The notes: generated from the sequence alone by a model not told the origin. Positions 1 to 8,490 are shown, counted from the stretch's first letter. The stretch is DNA of 64,000 nt from Pseudidiomarina halophila (GCF_003987215.1 NZ_PIPW01000002.1:1-64000), one strand, 5' to 3'. Numbers and translations are program-made.

Positions 1-109
1 TAATTTTATCGAGATGTTTTACAATCCAAAAAAACGTCATTCTCATACAGGCGGCGTATCGCCAGCTAACTTTGAAAAGGCGTACTTTGAAAATCTACAG
101 ACTGTCTAG
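1..109 (+). mobile_element. IS3-family transposase OrfB, C-terminal end (partial)
   Basis: Reading from base 2 gives about 35 codons ending in TAG at 107-109. The translation carries the phrase FIEMFYNPKKRH and then SPANFEKAYFENL, which is the typical end of IS3-family OrfB (the integrase-type DDE transposase). The rest of the element lies left of the window. Just downstream, around 110-127, is a short GGGAAGTCCA-type sequence that probably belongs to the terminal inverted repeat, and RHS-like sequence begins straight after it. The element therefore seems to have landed in RHS DNA. Family assignment is from recognised motifs; the exact IS name is unknown. Confidence 0.8.
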
Positions 110-127
110 TGAAAGCTGGGAAGTCCA

Positions 128-177
128 TGGGAAGCCGATATTCAGTGTACCTATGCCCGAGCTCACAACACTGCGGT
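128..177 (-). pseudogene. RHS core scrap next to the IS end
   Basis: About 50 bases match 1274-1322 in the neighbouring RHS tip gene with a few substitutions (shared runs include GGGAAGCCGATATTCA and GAGCTCACAACACTGCGGTCAA). It is too short and degraded to code. It shows that a second copy of the RHS core end once lay here and was cut by the IS3 element. The stretch from about 178 to 276 holds nothing I can identify. Confidence 0.7.
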
Positions 178-276
178 CAATTGGTTGCTGTCTGTATCGA
201 TTCGGCAATACTCATTGTTAAACCGCGTGCGATTATCGTTCGCATGATACCGATTACTACACTTAATCTAAAAAGT

Positions 277-774
277 TTACCAATGAGTTTGTTTTACAAA
301 TCGAAGGAAGAGCGTTCCACTATAGTCGTGCGGCTGTAGGTTAATTGTACAACCATTAAAGCTATCCGATGTCTCTTCGACTAGATAGCTACCTAATCTG
401 AGTTCATCATTATTTTCTCTATAGAACTCCGTAGCGCGTATATCTTTGGAGTTGAATAGCAACTTCTCGCCAGACTCGCACATTATAGAGGCAACAAACT
501 CGTTATCGTTCTCATCTACATTCGTTGACGAGACGAGTACGTCGTAGTACCCCTTATATTTATGTCGGAAGCTCGGAATGTGCCTTGGACGTGTTGAGGT
601 TATCATTCCCTCCCAAACATTTCGTTTGTAGTCGTGAGGGATGTATGTAACATTTAGAAGCGTATATATGACGCCATGCGAAAAAGTCGTTAAATGCCAC
701 TTGGCATAAATGTGAAGTGGTGATATCAACACCAATAAAAGCAATATCGCGATGAACAGCTTGCATCTTCTCAT
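277..774 (-). CDS. secreted hypothetical protein, candidate immunity to the RHS tip
   Basis: 165 residues. An N-terminal hydrophobic stretch (about residues 5-24, FIAILLLLVL…) ending in HIYA-K looks like a signal peptide or membrane anchor, so the rest should be outside the cytoplasm. I do not recognise a domain. The start codon overlaps the stop of the RHS tip gene by 4 bases (ATGA), which means tight co-translation. In RHS and other polymorphic toxin loci the gene just after the tip normally encodes the cognate immunity protein; that role is inferred here from position only. A periplasmic location would fit a toxin that attacks the cell wall or envelope. Confidence 0.6.
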   Translation of the reverse strand: MRRCKLFIAILLLLVLISPLHIYAKWHLTTFSHGVIYTLLNVTYIPHDYKRNVWEGMITSTRPRHIPSFRHKYKGYYDVLVSSTNVDENDNEFVASIMCESGEKLLFNSKDIRATEFYRENNDELRLGSYLVEETSDSFNGCTINLQPHDYSGTLFLRFVKQTHW

Positions 775-1475
775 TGTATTGGGAACCTAGCATCATATTC
801 TATGTTGTTGTAGAGACGTATGACGAGTTCTACATAATCTTGGCAGTTATTACTTAATACATTGTAACGATTTCCATCAAATATTTTTTGGGCTTTGCGC
901 TCTGCCGTTTTCAGTAAAGAGTCTTCATAATCCCTTGAGTCGCACGAGTATCCATCCTTTTCGTCAGAAAAATACGTCCCGTTATCGAATAACCCTCCTG
1001 TAGTTGTGAAGCCGCTGTTACTGCCATCTTCATAAAAAAACTGGTCGTGCCTTAACGGCCCGTGTATTCTTTCAAAGCCAGCAAGCGGACGGCTACACAG
1101 CTTAGCAAGCCCCTTAAAATCAATGAACCGCATCGGATTTGACGCAACATAACTATACGTATTCATCCCACCGCTCAACCCAATCGGATCTGACTGAATA
1201 TAGCGCCCCGTACTTGGGTCGTAATCACGATACCAGTTCTGCCATGTGGCGCTCTCGCTGTCCCAATACTGACCGGGGAAGCCGATATTCAATGCACCAA
1301 TGCTAGAGCTCACAACACTGCGGTCAAAGCTTTGCAAATCTGCCTCCCAAACCACCGCTTTCGCATCATCGGTTACCTTATGCGGACGACCTAAGTGGTC
1401 GTTGTGGACAAAGTACAAGTCATCATTATAAACAAGCGCAACCAGCTCGCCTTCGAGCCAGATGTAGCTTTTCAC
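771..1475 (-). CDS. RHS C-terminal tip with papain-like toxin candidate
   Basis: 234 residues. Residues about 1-120 are the end of an RHS core: the hallmark YDPSTGRYIQSDPIGLSGG then YSYVASNPMRFIDFKGL. After this the sequence is unique. It contains a histidine in GPLRHDQFFYEDG and later YNVLSNNCQDYVELV. A histidine followed by an NC(Q/E)xxV motif is the arrangement of permuted papain-like (NlpC/P60, LRAT or PPPDE-like) enzymes, so an amidase, peptidase or acyl-transfer activity is plausible; this is inference. The large N-terminal RHS shell is absent. The ATG at 1475 is internal to the original RHS frame, so this is an orphan tip. Its partner gene follows with a 4-base overlap. Confidence 0.7.
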   Translation of the reverse strand: MKSYIWLEGELVALVYNDDLYFVHNDHLGRPHKVTDDAKAVVWEADLQSFDRSVVSSSIGALNIGFPGQYWDSESATWQNWYRDYDPSTGRYIQSDPIGLSGGMNTYSYVASNPMRFIDFKGLAKLCSRPLAGFERIHGPLRHDQFFYEDGSNSGFTTTGGLFDNGTYFSDEKDGYSCDSRDYEDSLLKTAERKAQKIFDGNRYNVLSNNCQDYVELVIRLYNNIEYDARFPIQ

Positions 1476-1516
1476 ATGTGGCCCGTTCTTGGTTTCGCTC
1501 AGCAGTTCACCGCTTT

Positions 1517-1664
1517 GGTGCTGCCAGCACGCTCAATGCGGATGACCCGATCAAAATCGGTGGGCACCGATTCAATAACATATGAAACGACAGGTCAACA
1601 ATATTTTTATATTAAAATATCTTTTTGTTGGCGTCTTGCCGCTTATTAAATATCTACATAAAGT
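1517..1664. repeat. leader repeat shared with RHS cassette A
   Basis: 148 bases nearly identical to 44959-45107 (a few substitutions and one extra A there). On the minus strand it reads from an AT-rich block through TTGACC, 17 bases, TTGAAT (weak promoter-like elements), then into RHS coding sequence. About 105 bases of it lie outside RHS coding sequence in both places, so the two orphan tips share one leader. Here the RHS frame is broken between 1476 and 1517. Confidence 0.85.
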
Positions 1665-1724
1665 TGAGCAAGAATCAGCTATTTACGTATGATGGGGTAA
1701 TTGCAGATTGACTCGGGCGTGCTT

Positions 1725-2639
1725 ATGCTAACGTTGCTACTGGCTCCATTTCGCGTACTTATTAATTTCACTTTCGGTGCGGTGGTGACGGCGATTATTG
1801 GTGCACTGATTATCATCATCGGTCTGCCTAAATTGCTATTGCCTATTCCTGCACTGCAGCGTGGGTTGTCGACGCTGGCAAACGCGCTGTTTCGGGTCTG
1901 GGGCTATGCGATGTCGATGATGTTTCGCCTGACCCAGCCAATGCACTGGCATATTCATGGTGACGCTGAATTGCACCGTGACCGCTGGTACATGATTCTA
2001 TGTAATCATCGCAGCTGGGTGGATATTCTGGTGCTTATGCATTTGGCATCGCGCAATATGCCGATGCCGCGATTCTTTCTCAAGCAACAGCTGTTCTGGG
2101 TACCAATTATTGGGCTGGGGTGCTGGACACTCGATATGCCTTTTATGAAGCGTTACAGTCGCGCGCAAATCGCCCGCAAGCCTCATTTAAAGGGCAAAGA
2201 TATTGCGACAACGCGAAAGAAGTGCGACAAATTCCGGCATATTCCAACCACCGTTATTAACTTTTGTGAAGGCACCCGTTTCACGCCCGAAAAGCATCAA
2301 CAAAAACGCAGTCCCTTTCGCCATCTGTTACCGCCAAAAGCCGGTGGCACAGCGTTCACGTTGCAGACGATGGGTAAGCAATTCGATGCGATACTGGACA
2401 TCACCATCATCTACCCATCGCGTAAACGCCCAGCGGTTTGGCTACTGCTTAGCGGGCAACTTCGGGATATCTATGTGAATGTCGAGACATTACCGATGCG
2501 GGAGGATCTGATCGGTGATTATTTTAACGATGAGGCGTTTAAAGAACGCTTCCAACGCTGGCTGAACCAGCGTTGGCAGCGCAAAGATGAAGTGATTGAC
2601 AAGCTTATTGCTCGAGCAGATAACCCGCCGCAGCAATAA
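1725..2639 (+). CDS. yihG: lysophospholipid acyltransferase, YihG-type
   Basis: 304 residues from the ATG at 1725. An upstream in-frame TTG at 1701 would add eight residues, but the ATG is the better choice because hydrophobic sequence starts there. It belongs to the PlsC family, which moves an acyl group from acyl-ACP or acyl-CoA onto lysophospholipid at the inner membrane. Visible motifs, in TTG-based numbering, are the catalytic HX4D box NHRSWVD (H103, D108) and the acceptor motif EGTRF (E190). Hydrophobic segments lie near the N terminus. It faces dsbA and its 3' end overlaps dsbA by 35 bases. The yihG/dsbA/srkA grouping is also seen in enterobacteria, which supports the name. Confidence 0.85.
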   Translation: MLTLLLAPFRVLINFTFGAVVTAIIGALIIIIGLPKLLLPIPALQRGLSTLANALFRVWGYAMSMMFRLTQPMHWHIHGDAELHRDRWYMILCNHRSWVDILVLMHLASRNMPMPRFFLKQQLFWVPIIGLGCWTLDMPFMKRYSRAQIARKPHLKGKDIATTRKKCDKFRHIPTTVINFCEGTRFTPEKHQQKRSPFRHLLPPKAGGTAFTLQTMGKQFDAILDITIIYPSRKRPAVWLLLSGQLRDIYVNVETLPMREDLIGDYFNDEAFKERFQRWLNQRWQRKDEVIDKLIARADNPPQQ

Positions 2640-3210
2640 AGTCGTCGACAAAGTTTTCGCTTTCGCTAAAACCTTGTGGCAGCAAGCGGTATTTACCGTT
2701 GACGATAAACGTAGGCGTTGAGTTCACACCATAGTTTGCCGCTTCGCGATCCATTTTGTTGGCCATGCCACGTACCGCGAAACTGTTGATCATTTTATTG
2801 AAGTCTTCTTTGCTGACGCCATTGGTGGCGAATACCGCTTCGAAGTCTTCCATGGTGCCCATCATATTGTTTTGCACGAAGTTGCGTTGGAAAATAGCAG
2901 CGCTGATTTCTTTTTCTTTGCCCAGTTGCTCTGCCAGTGCCCAGGCTTGATTCATCGTCATGCCCTGGCCTTTGTAGTTAATAAAAGAAACGTGCGATTT
3001 TTCAAAGGCTTCCGGGTACTCTTCTGCCATTGCCTGAGCGATAGGTTCAAAGCGGTAGCAAGCGCCGCAGAAAAACGAAAAGAATTCTTTAATTTCTGGC
3101 TTTTCAGTACCCTGTTCAGCGATCACCTCATAGTGCACGCCTTCTTCGAACTGCTGCGCAGCAACGGGAAACATCATCAACGCCAGTACGGCAAACAACA
3201 ACTTTTTCAT
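2605..3210 (-). CDS. dsbA: thiol:disulfide interchange protein DsbA
   Basis: 201 residues from the ATG at 3210, which has an AGGA site in front and starts a clean signal peptide (MKKLLFAVLALMM…VAA-QQ). DsbA introduces disulfide bonds into proteins in the periplasm and is re-oxidised by DsbB. It has a thioredoxin fold with an inserted helical domain. The redox motif is C-G-A-C (FFCGACY, precursor C48 and C51), not the usual C-P-H-C, and the cis-proline loop is NSTPTFIVNGKY. The two dipeptide residues set the redox potential in this family, so this version may be less oxidising; that is inference. It lies 29 bases after srkA on the same strand and is probably co-transcribed. Confidence 0.93.
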   Translation of the reverse strand: MKKLLFAVLALMMFPVAAQQFEEGVHYEVIAEQGTEKPEIKEFFSFFCGACYRFEPIAQAMAEEYPEAFEKSHVSFINYKGQGMTMNQAWALAEQLGKEKEISAAIFQRNFVQNNMMGTMEDFEAVFATNGVSKEDFNKMINSFAVRGMANKMDREAANYGVNSTPTFIVNGKYRLLPQGFSESENFVDDFIAAAGYLLEQ

Positions 3211-3239
3211 GGTGGATTCCTGTAGGTTTCTATTAACAA

Positions 3240-4253
3240 CTAACAATTAAAATTCGGACGTAACTCTAATGGAGCTTCCTGCAAGGCTGCAAGCTGTTCT
3301 TTCATCGCCAGCACTTGCTGCTCCCAGTAACGTTGCTCAGCAAACCACGGAAACGCCCGTTGAAATGCTGTATCTTGCCAGCGTCGAGCCAGCCACGCCA
3401 TGTAGTGTATGATGCGAAAACCGCGTAAGGGTTCAATTAATGCGGTCTCACGGGCGTCGAAATCACAAAATTCTTCATAGCCGCTAACCAATGCGTCCAG
3501 TTGCATCCAGCGTTCCTGCCGATCATCACCTGCCAGCATCATCCACAAATCCTGAACTGCAGGGCCAGTTAATGCATCATCGAAATCGACAAAGGTCAGC
3601 TCTTCATCACGCAGCAGCATATTGCCAAGATGGCAGTCGCCATGCAAACGCTGCTGATCAAATGCCGCTAAATCTGTTTTCAGCAACTGCTCGGCCAAAG
3701 GTTCGGCAATCGCCCAAAAGGCGTTTTGTAAACCCTCGGGAATAAGCTCGGTTTGCCGCAAGGTCTGCAACGATTGCGTGACAAAATAATCGGCGTTAAT
3801 GGTGCCACGGTGCTTAAACTCACCTTGTCGCGCCACCGCGTGTAAGCGACCAATTTGCCGACCGATTCGTTCCAGCTCATTCATGTCGCCGGGTTCGACC
3901 GCGCGCCCACCGACACTTGGAAAGACGCTGAACCGATAGCCTTCAAAGTAGTGCAGCGTTGCCCCGTCTAATTCCAGCGGCGCTACCGCCGGCACATCTT
4001 CGGCCAGCAACTCAGCGGTGAAGGCATGCTCTTCCAGAATTTGTTCGTCGCGCCAGCGCGCCGGACGGTAGAATTTCGCCACGTAACGTTTGTCGTCATC
4101 GGCAATAAACTGATAAACCCGATTTTCATAGCTGTTGAGCGCCAGCAATCCTGAACGCGGATCCACGCCTACACTGGCCAGGGCATTGGCAATCACATCC
4201 GGCGTTAAACCGGTAAAGCTAAAGTCTGTTGCCGCGTCCGTGGCATTATTCAT
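3240..4253 (-). CDS. srkA: stress response Ser/Thr kinase SrkA (YihE)
   Basis: 337 residues, close to the usual family length. It is a cytoplasmic APH/choline-kinase-type protein kinase known in enterobacteria for protecting cells during envelope and oxidative stress. The catalytic loop HGDCHLGN (D206) and metal-binding FVDFDD (D223) are present. The start overlaps the end of ccoG by 8 bases and dsbA follows, so ccoG–srkA–dsbA looks like one operon. The srkA–dsbA pair is conserved in E. coli, where both respond to Cpx; no Cpx site was identified here. Confidence 0.9.
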   Translation of the reverse strand: MNNATDAATDFSFTGLTPDVIANALASVGVDPRSGLLALNSYENRVYQFIADDDKRYVAKFYRPARWRDEQILEEHAFTAELLAEDVPAVAPLELDGATLHYFEGYRFSVFPSVGGRAVEPGDMNELERIGRQIGRLHAVARQGEFKHRGTINADYFVTQSLQTLRQTELIPEGLQNAFWAIAEPLAEQLLKTDLAAFDQQRLHGDCHLGNMLLRDEELTFVDFDDALTGPAVQDLWMMLAGDDRQERWMQLDALVSGYEEFCDFDARETALIEPLRGFRIIHYMAWLARRWQDTAFQRAFPWFAEQRYWEQQVLAMKEQLAALQEAPLELRPNFNC

Positions 4254-5661
4254 AAAGAAAACTCGTTTGATGTTGTTCCGTCACTGTACCATCGGTGCTG
4301 GAAACAACGAAGTAAATGTCCTGTACCCGCTCGGTGACTTCGTCCGGATGCACGGCGAGGGTTACTGGCACTGTGGCAATAGAGCCGCCGTCGATAGTGA
4401 CCTCAGTGGTTCCGAGTAACTGCGTTCGCTCGAAGCCTTGCGCCTCGATAGTAAAGGTTTGCGGCAACTGTGACTTATTCAGTATTTTCAGGGTATAGAC
4501 GTTCTGTACCCAACCTTCCATGCTGATACTGTAAAGCTGGTTACGATCGCGCAGAATGTCGACTTCCAGAGGCTTGCGGGTGGAGATATCCCACACCAGC
4601 AAGGTCGCCATAATCACCATCACAACAAAATAGCCCACCGCTTTGAAGCGTGTTTTGCGCGTCCGCCCACCTTCTAAATTACGTTCAGTGGTAAAGCGAA
4701 TGAGGCCACGCGGATAATTCATCTTATCCATCACATCATTACAGGCGTCCACGCACGCACCGCAGTTAATGCATTCGTACTGCAAGCCGTTGCGGATATC
4801 GATCCCTGTAGGACAAACCTGCACACACATATAGCAATCAATACAGGTGCCCAGGCCTTTGGCTTTGTAATCGGTTCGCTTTGAGCGTGGTCCACGCGGC
4901 TCACCCATATTCGGATCGTAAGATACGGTCACCGTGTCTTTATCGAACATGGCTGATTGGAAGCGGGCATAGGGGCACATGTGGGTGCACATAATTTCAC
5001 GCATCCAGCCTGCGTTGCCGTAAGTACAGAAGGTGAAGAACAAGACCGAGAAAGTAGCCCAGAAGCCGGTATCGAACGTCCAAAAGTCGGTAAATAATTC
5101 TCGGACATTAGTGAAGTAGCCGACAAAAGTCATTGCCGTGAGCAATGCGACGAGAAGCCAGGAGGTATGTTTGGCGGTCTTTCGCCAGAGCTTATCGAAA
5201 TCCCAGGGACGACGGTCCAGCGCAATACGCTTGTTGCGCGGACCTTCGATCTTTTTCTCGAACCACATGAAAATAAAGGTCCAGGTGGTTTGCGGACACA
5301 TAAAACCACACCAGACACGACCGTACAAGGTGGTCACGAAAAACAGGGCGAACGCAGCCACAATCGACACCCAGGCCAGAATCGTCAGATCCTGCGGCCA
5401 CAGGGTCATACCGAAAATACGAAAGCGTTGGTTAGCAATATCCAGCAGTACGGCCTGGTCACCGTTCCACTGTAGCCAGGGGATGAGGGCAAAGACGAAC
5501 AACAGCAAAAAACCGAAGCCGCGGCGGAACCATTCCAGCTTCCCTTTGACGTCGCGCACGTATATTCGGCTGCGCGGCGAGTAATCGTTGCTGCGCTTAT
5601 CGGGGTCAGGACGCTGGATCTTCACTTGATCCGCCGCCATCACTTTTACTTTCTGCTCCAT
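4246..5661 (-). CDS. ccoG: cytochrome c oxidase accessory protein CcoG (FixG/RdxA)
   Basis: 471 residues. It is an inner-membrane iron-sulfur protein that helps supply copper to cbb3-type cytochrome oxidase, probably by reducing Cu(II). Four to five membrane segments lie in the first 230 residues. Two 4Fe-4S sets follow: C273-C276-C279-C283 (GTCIDCYMCVQVCPTG) and C297-C300-C303-C307 (CINCGACVDAC). Further cysteines sit in WCGFMCPQ and CTHMCPYAR. A single membrane span near residue 335 precedes an Ig-like periplasmic tail. The ccoNOPQ oxidase genes themselves are not in the window. Confidence 0.93.
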   Translation of the reverse strand: MEQKVKVMAADQVKIQRPDPDKRSNDYSPRSRIYVRDVKGKLEWFRRGFGFLLLFVFALIPWLQWNGDQAVLLDIANQRFRIFGMTLWPQDLTILAWVSIVAAFALFFVTTLYGRVWCGFMCPQTTWTFIFMWFEKKIEGPRNKRIALDRRPWDFDKLWRKTAKHTSWLLVALLTAMTFVGYFTNVRELFTDFWTFDTGFWATFSVLFFTFCTYGNAGWMREIMCTHMCPYARFQSAMFDKDTVTVSYDPNMGEPRGPRSKRTDYKAKGLGTCIDCYMCVQVCPTGIDIRNGLQYECINCGACVDACNDVMDKMNYPRGLIRFTTERNLEGGRTRKTRFKAVGYFVVMVIMATLLVWDISTRKPLEVDILRDRNQLYSISMEGWVQNVYTLKILNKSQLPQTFTIEAQGFERTQLLGTTEVTIDGGSIATVPVTLAVHPDEVTERVQDIYFVVSSTDGTVTEQHQTSFLYE

Positions 5662-5742
5662 AACCGTACGCCACCCTCAGCTATTTCCACAAGATATGAA
5701 GGGATTATACGCTTATTTCGCGATGATTATCAGTAGCGGGGC

Positions 5743-5769
5743 GGCAACTAAATGTGCATTTTAGTTGCC
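5743..5769. terminator. 10-bp perfect hairpin after the M20 hydrolase
   Basis: GGCAACTAAA at 5743-5752 and TTTAGTTGCC at 5760-5769 form a perfect stem with a 7-base loop. It lies just past the stop of the leftward hydrolase gene and upstream of ccoG. There is no T run on either side, so intrinsic termination is uncertain; it could instead protect mRNA ends. Confidence 0.45.
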
Positions 5770-5772
5770 ACT

Positions 5773-6999
5773 TTAGTCGAGTTGCGCGCGCACTACGTCC
5801 AGTAAAATATTGGTACCGGCTTCAACATCATGCCAATGCGACCACTCGTCTGGTGCGTGGCTGACGCCGTTTACCGAAGGTATAAAGATTAAACCTGCTT
5901 CGGTAATTTCAGACAAAAACTGTGTGTCATGCCCGGCACCGCTTGGCATCCGCGTAAAGGTATAACCGCGTTTTTTGACCTGCTTCTCAATCAGGTCGCT
6001 GATGGAGTTCGAGCAGGGTTTTGGCCCCAGCCAACTCGTTTGCTCATACTCGAATCTTAGGTAATGTCTGCGGGCAATTGCCGAGAGCGTTTTATTGCAG
6101 GCATTGGCAAGCTCTTTCATGACGTCTTCATCCATGTCACGACCAACAATAGTAAACACTGCCTCGCCTGGTACGGTGTGAGGGTTGCCCGGCTTCAGTT
6201 CGACCTTGCCGACGGTAATCCGGGTTTTATCGGTACCATTTTCGGCAATGATACGTTCGATTTCATGGGCGAAATCGGCCAGGCCCATAAACGCATCGCT
6301 GCGCTTATCCATGGGCGCGGTGCCGGCATGATCGGCTTTGCCTTTGAGGTGCACGATCCACTTGAAGACACCGGAAATACCATCGACCACGCCAATTTGC
6401 AGGTTATCCTGAAATAATACGGGCCCCTGTTCGATATGTAATTCAAGGAAGGCTTTTAACTGCTCTGGCCGCCAGGCGGCATCAAGCGCCGCCATAGCAT
6501 CCAGCCCCTGGGCGGCCATGGCGTCTTTCAAATACACATCATCGGCGTCGTGGGCTGAAAGCACCCAGTCAGGATTGAGTTTGCCGGCAATGGCCTGGGC
6601 TCCGAACATGCCACCGAAGCGGCCTTCTTCTTCTGCGGTTGCGACGCCCCAGATAGGAGTGTCGGTCTGGATATCGTTTTCATCCAGCGTCTGCATGACC
6701 TCAAGCGCAGCCATCACCCCGAGGGTGCCGTCGAAAATACCGCCAGCGGGCACCGAGTCGATGTGGGAGCCCATCAGAATCGCTGGTTTGTTGCGATCAC
6801 CCCGACCAAAGAACACGTTCCCTGCGCCGTCCATGTAGGTTTCATAGCCCGCAGCTTTGGCTTTGTCCTGCAGCCAGGATCGGGCCTGCATATCGGCATC
6901 ACTGAAGCCTGGCCGGTAAACCCCGCGGTCATCTTCGTTGTAACCGATTCTTGAAAGTTCGAGTAAGTTCGTTTTCAGCCGTTCACAATTGATCTGCAT
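5773..6999 (-). CDS. M20-family Zn hydrolase (N-carbamoyl-L-amino-acid hydrolase / allantoate amidohydrolase type)
   Basis: 408 residues. The family removes carbamoyl or amide groups from N-carbamoyl amino acids, ureidoglycine or allantoate using two metal ions. Metal ligands are visible in GSHIDSVPAGGIFDGTLG (H79, D90) and TAEEEGRFGG (E124/E125); LHIEQGP follows in the dimerisation region and GAGHDTQ near the C terminus. The end VNGVSHAPDEWSHW is typical of this clade. No pyrimidine or purine degradation genes are adjacent, so the substrate cannot be set. It is a single gene, with ccoG downstream after the hairpin at 5743-5769. Confidence 0.85.
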   Translation of the reverse strand: MQINCERLKTNLLELSRIGYNEDDRGVYRPGFSDADMQARSWLQDKAKAAGYETYMDGAGNVFFGRGDRNKPAILMGSHIDSVPAGGIFDGTLGVMAALEVMQTLDENDIQTDTPIWGVATAEEEGRFGGMFGAQAIAGKLNPDWVLSAHDADDVYLKDAMAAQGLDAMAALDAAWRPEQLKAFLELHIEQGPVLFQDNLQIGVVDGISGVFKWIVHLKGKADHAGTAPMDKRSDAFMGLADFAHEIERIIAENGTDKTRITVGKVELKPGNPHTVPGEAVFTIVGRDMDEDVMKELANACNKTLSAIARRHYLRFEYEQTSWLGPKPCSNSISDLIEKQVKKRGYTFTRMPSGAGHDTQFLSEITEAGLIFIPSVNGVSHAPDEWSHWHDVEAGTNILLDVVRAQLD

Positions 7000-7182
7000 A
7001 GGACTCCTGATCGCTGTCGCTGTTTGTTGCTCTGTCCTAAAAGCTTAGATACTGGCGCGGAATAGGGCAAATCAGTGCGCCGTGACACGTCCCTACAACA
7101 TTCTATTGACAGTTTCATAAATCTCGACTTGACTGCTAGTGCAGCCTGTCATGATCGCTAACCCACATCTCTGGAGGATTTT

Positions 7183-7794
7183 ATGAAATACCCGACGATT
7201 CAACTTACCGCTTTATCACTACTTTTCGGTGCTTGCGCCTCAGCAACTGCCGATGCCTCTGAGAGCCCCGTTTATGACTATGTTTCGGGCTATTATCAAC
7301 TGCTCGATTTCGATGAAACCGAAACGGGTATCAACGCGGAACCAGACGGATTCGGCTTGGAGTTTTCCAAGCAAATAAATGATTTCTTGTATGTTATTGC
7401 CAGTTACGATGACATCAGCGGAGATTATGAGATTGGCAACTTTGTATTCAGTGCTGATACCTCGGTACTCATGGCAGGTGTCGGCTTCAAACACAGCACC
7501 TCAGACGTGTCCGATGTATTTTTTGAGCCCTCTGTCGTTTATATAGAAGACGACTTCAACGGTGATTCAGTAGATGACACAGGATTTGGCGCCAAAATCG
7601 GTTTCACTCATGTTTTCAATACCGCTTTCCATTTAAAAGGATTTTTGCGCCACGTAAGTGTGATGGATGCCCATACCAATAGTTATGGCGCCGAAGGTCG
7701 TATCCTGTTTAGCGATTCCATACATGGCATTCTTGGTGCAGAAGCCAACTCCGACGAAAAGCTCTACAAAGCTGGTTTAAGCTTCCGGTTTTAA
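7183..7794 (+). CDS. small outer-membrane beta-barrel-like protein
   Basis: 203 residues with a good ribosome site (GGAGG, 7 bases before ATG). The first 25 residues are a signal peptide ending near ASATADA. The rest alternates short strands (for example SVLMAGVGFKHS, TGFGAKIGFTHVF, HGILGAEANSD) and ends in …KAGLSFRF, a terminal aromatic residue as in outer-membrane barrels. I do not recognise a named family; it resembles OmpA-like or porin-like small barrels. It stands alone between divergent and convergent genes. A TTGACT about 50 bases upstream could be its -35 box, but the -10 is weak. Confidence 0.6.
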   Translation: MKYPTIQLTALSLLFGACASATADASESPVYDYVSGYYQLLDFDETETGINAEPDGFGLEFSKQINDFLYVIASYDDISGDYEIGNFVFSADTSVLMAGVGFKHSTSDVSDVFFEPSVVYIEDDFNGDSVDDTGFGAKIGFTHVFNTAFHLKGFLRHVSVMDAHTNSYGAEGRILFSDSIHGILGAEANSDEKLYKAGLSFRF

Positions 7795-7847
7795 CCTGCC
7801 GGCACAACAAGCTGAGACTCAATTAGCTGCGTTGCAGTACGAGACAT

Positions 7848-7874
7848 AAAAAAAGCCCGGCGTGGGGCCGGGCT
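7848..7874 (-). terminator. terminator of the ahpC–ahpD operon
   Basis: On the minus strand, AGCCCGGC–CCCAC–GCCGGGCT is followed by a run of T. The stem is 8 bp and GC-rich. It lies about 90 bases past the ahpD stop. Confidence 0.85.
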
Positions 7875-7962
7875 AAAAGGGTTACAACAACCAGATCTCA
7901 GGGAATTCGATGGCTAATTTAACTCACCATCGTGACAAACATGTGACACATCCGAATATTTT

Positions 7963-8490
7963 TTAAGCGATTCGGCGCGCTGTTGCAGCTGCATTCATTA
8001 CGGCTGCCATTTTGATCGAGTTTTGAACCACTTGCGCTGAAATTTCATGTTTCAATAAAACCCCAACGTGTGAATCAATACACATACCACAGCCGTTTAG
8101 TGCAGAAACGGCGAGTGAGTACAACTCAAAATCTGCTTTATCAACACCTGGGTTTGCCATGCCATTCATACGCAGGCCGGCTGGCATTTTGGCGAACTGC
8201 TTGTCGCTGCTCAAATGCACGAAACGATAATAGATGTTGTTCATCGCCATCAGGGTGGCGGCGAGTTTCGCAGCGCCAACGACGTTGTCTTCAACCTTGC
8301 CTTCCGCTTCAGCTTCAACAGCGGCAGTTAGCTGGTCATCGCCAATCGTATAAGCTAACGACAGGGCGGTGCCATAAAATTGGGTCGGGGTCATGCCAGA
8401 GGTATCGACATTGCCGAAGATATTCGACAAGTTGAGTTTGGTGTCTTTACCGTGGTCGCCCAAGCCTTGTTTGTAATCTGCAATGCTCAT
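7963..8490 (-). CDS. ahpD: alkyl hydroperoxide reductase AhpD
   Basis: 175 residues from the ATG at 8490, which has an AGAGGAAG site; an upstream in-frame ATG lacks one. AhpD is a small all-helical CMD-domain protein that recycles AhpC, or reduces peroxide itself, through a CxxC pair. The motif CGMCIDSH gives C134, C137 and H141, the known active-site pattern. It follows ahpC by about 80 bases and shares its terminator. AhpC plus AhpD without AhpF is the mycobacterial style of arrangement. Confidence 0.9.
   Translation of the reverse strand: MSIADYKQGLGDHGKDTKLNLSNIFGNVDTSGMTPTQFYGTALSLAYTIGDDQLTAAVEAEAEGKVEDNVVGAAKLAATLMAMNNIYYRFVHLSSDKQFAKMPAGLRMNGMANPGVDKADFELYSLAVSALNGCGMCIDSHVGVLLKHEISAQVVQNSIKMAAVMNAAATARRIA

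Noticed and set aside
109-339. A 76-codon plus-strand frame at the left edge
   Set aside because: It starts at the IS terminal region, crosses an RHS scrap that codes on the other strand, and has no ribosome site or recognisable protein features.
1395-1649. Plus-strand frame opposite the RHS tip start
   Set aside because: It is antisense to RHS coding sequence and to the shared leader, with no protein features.
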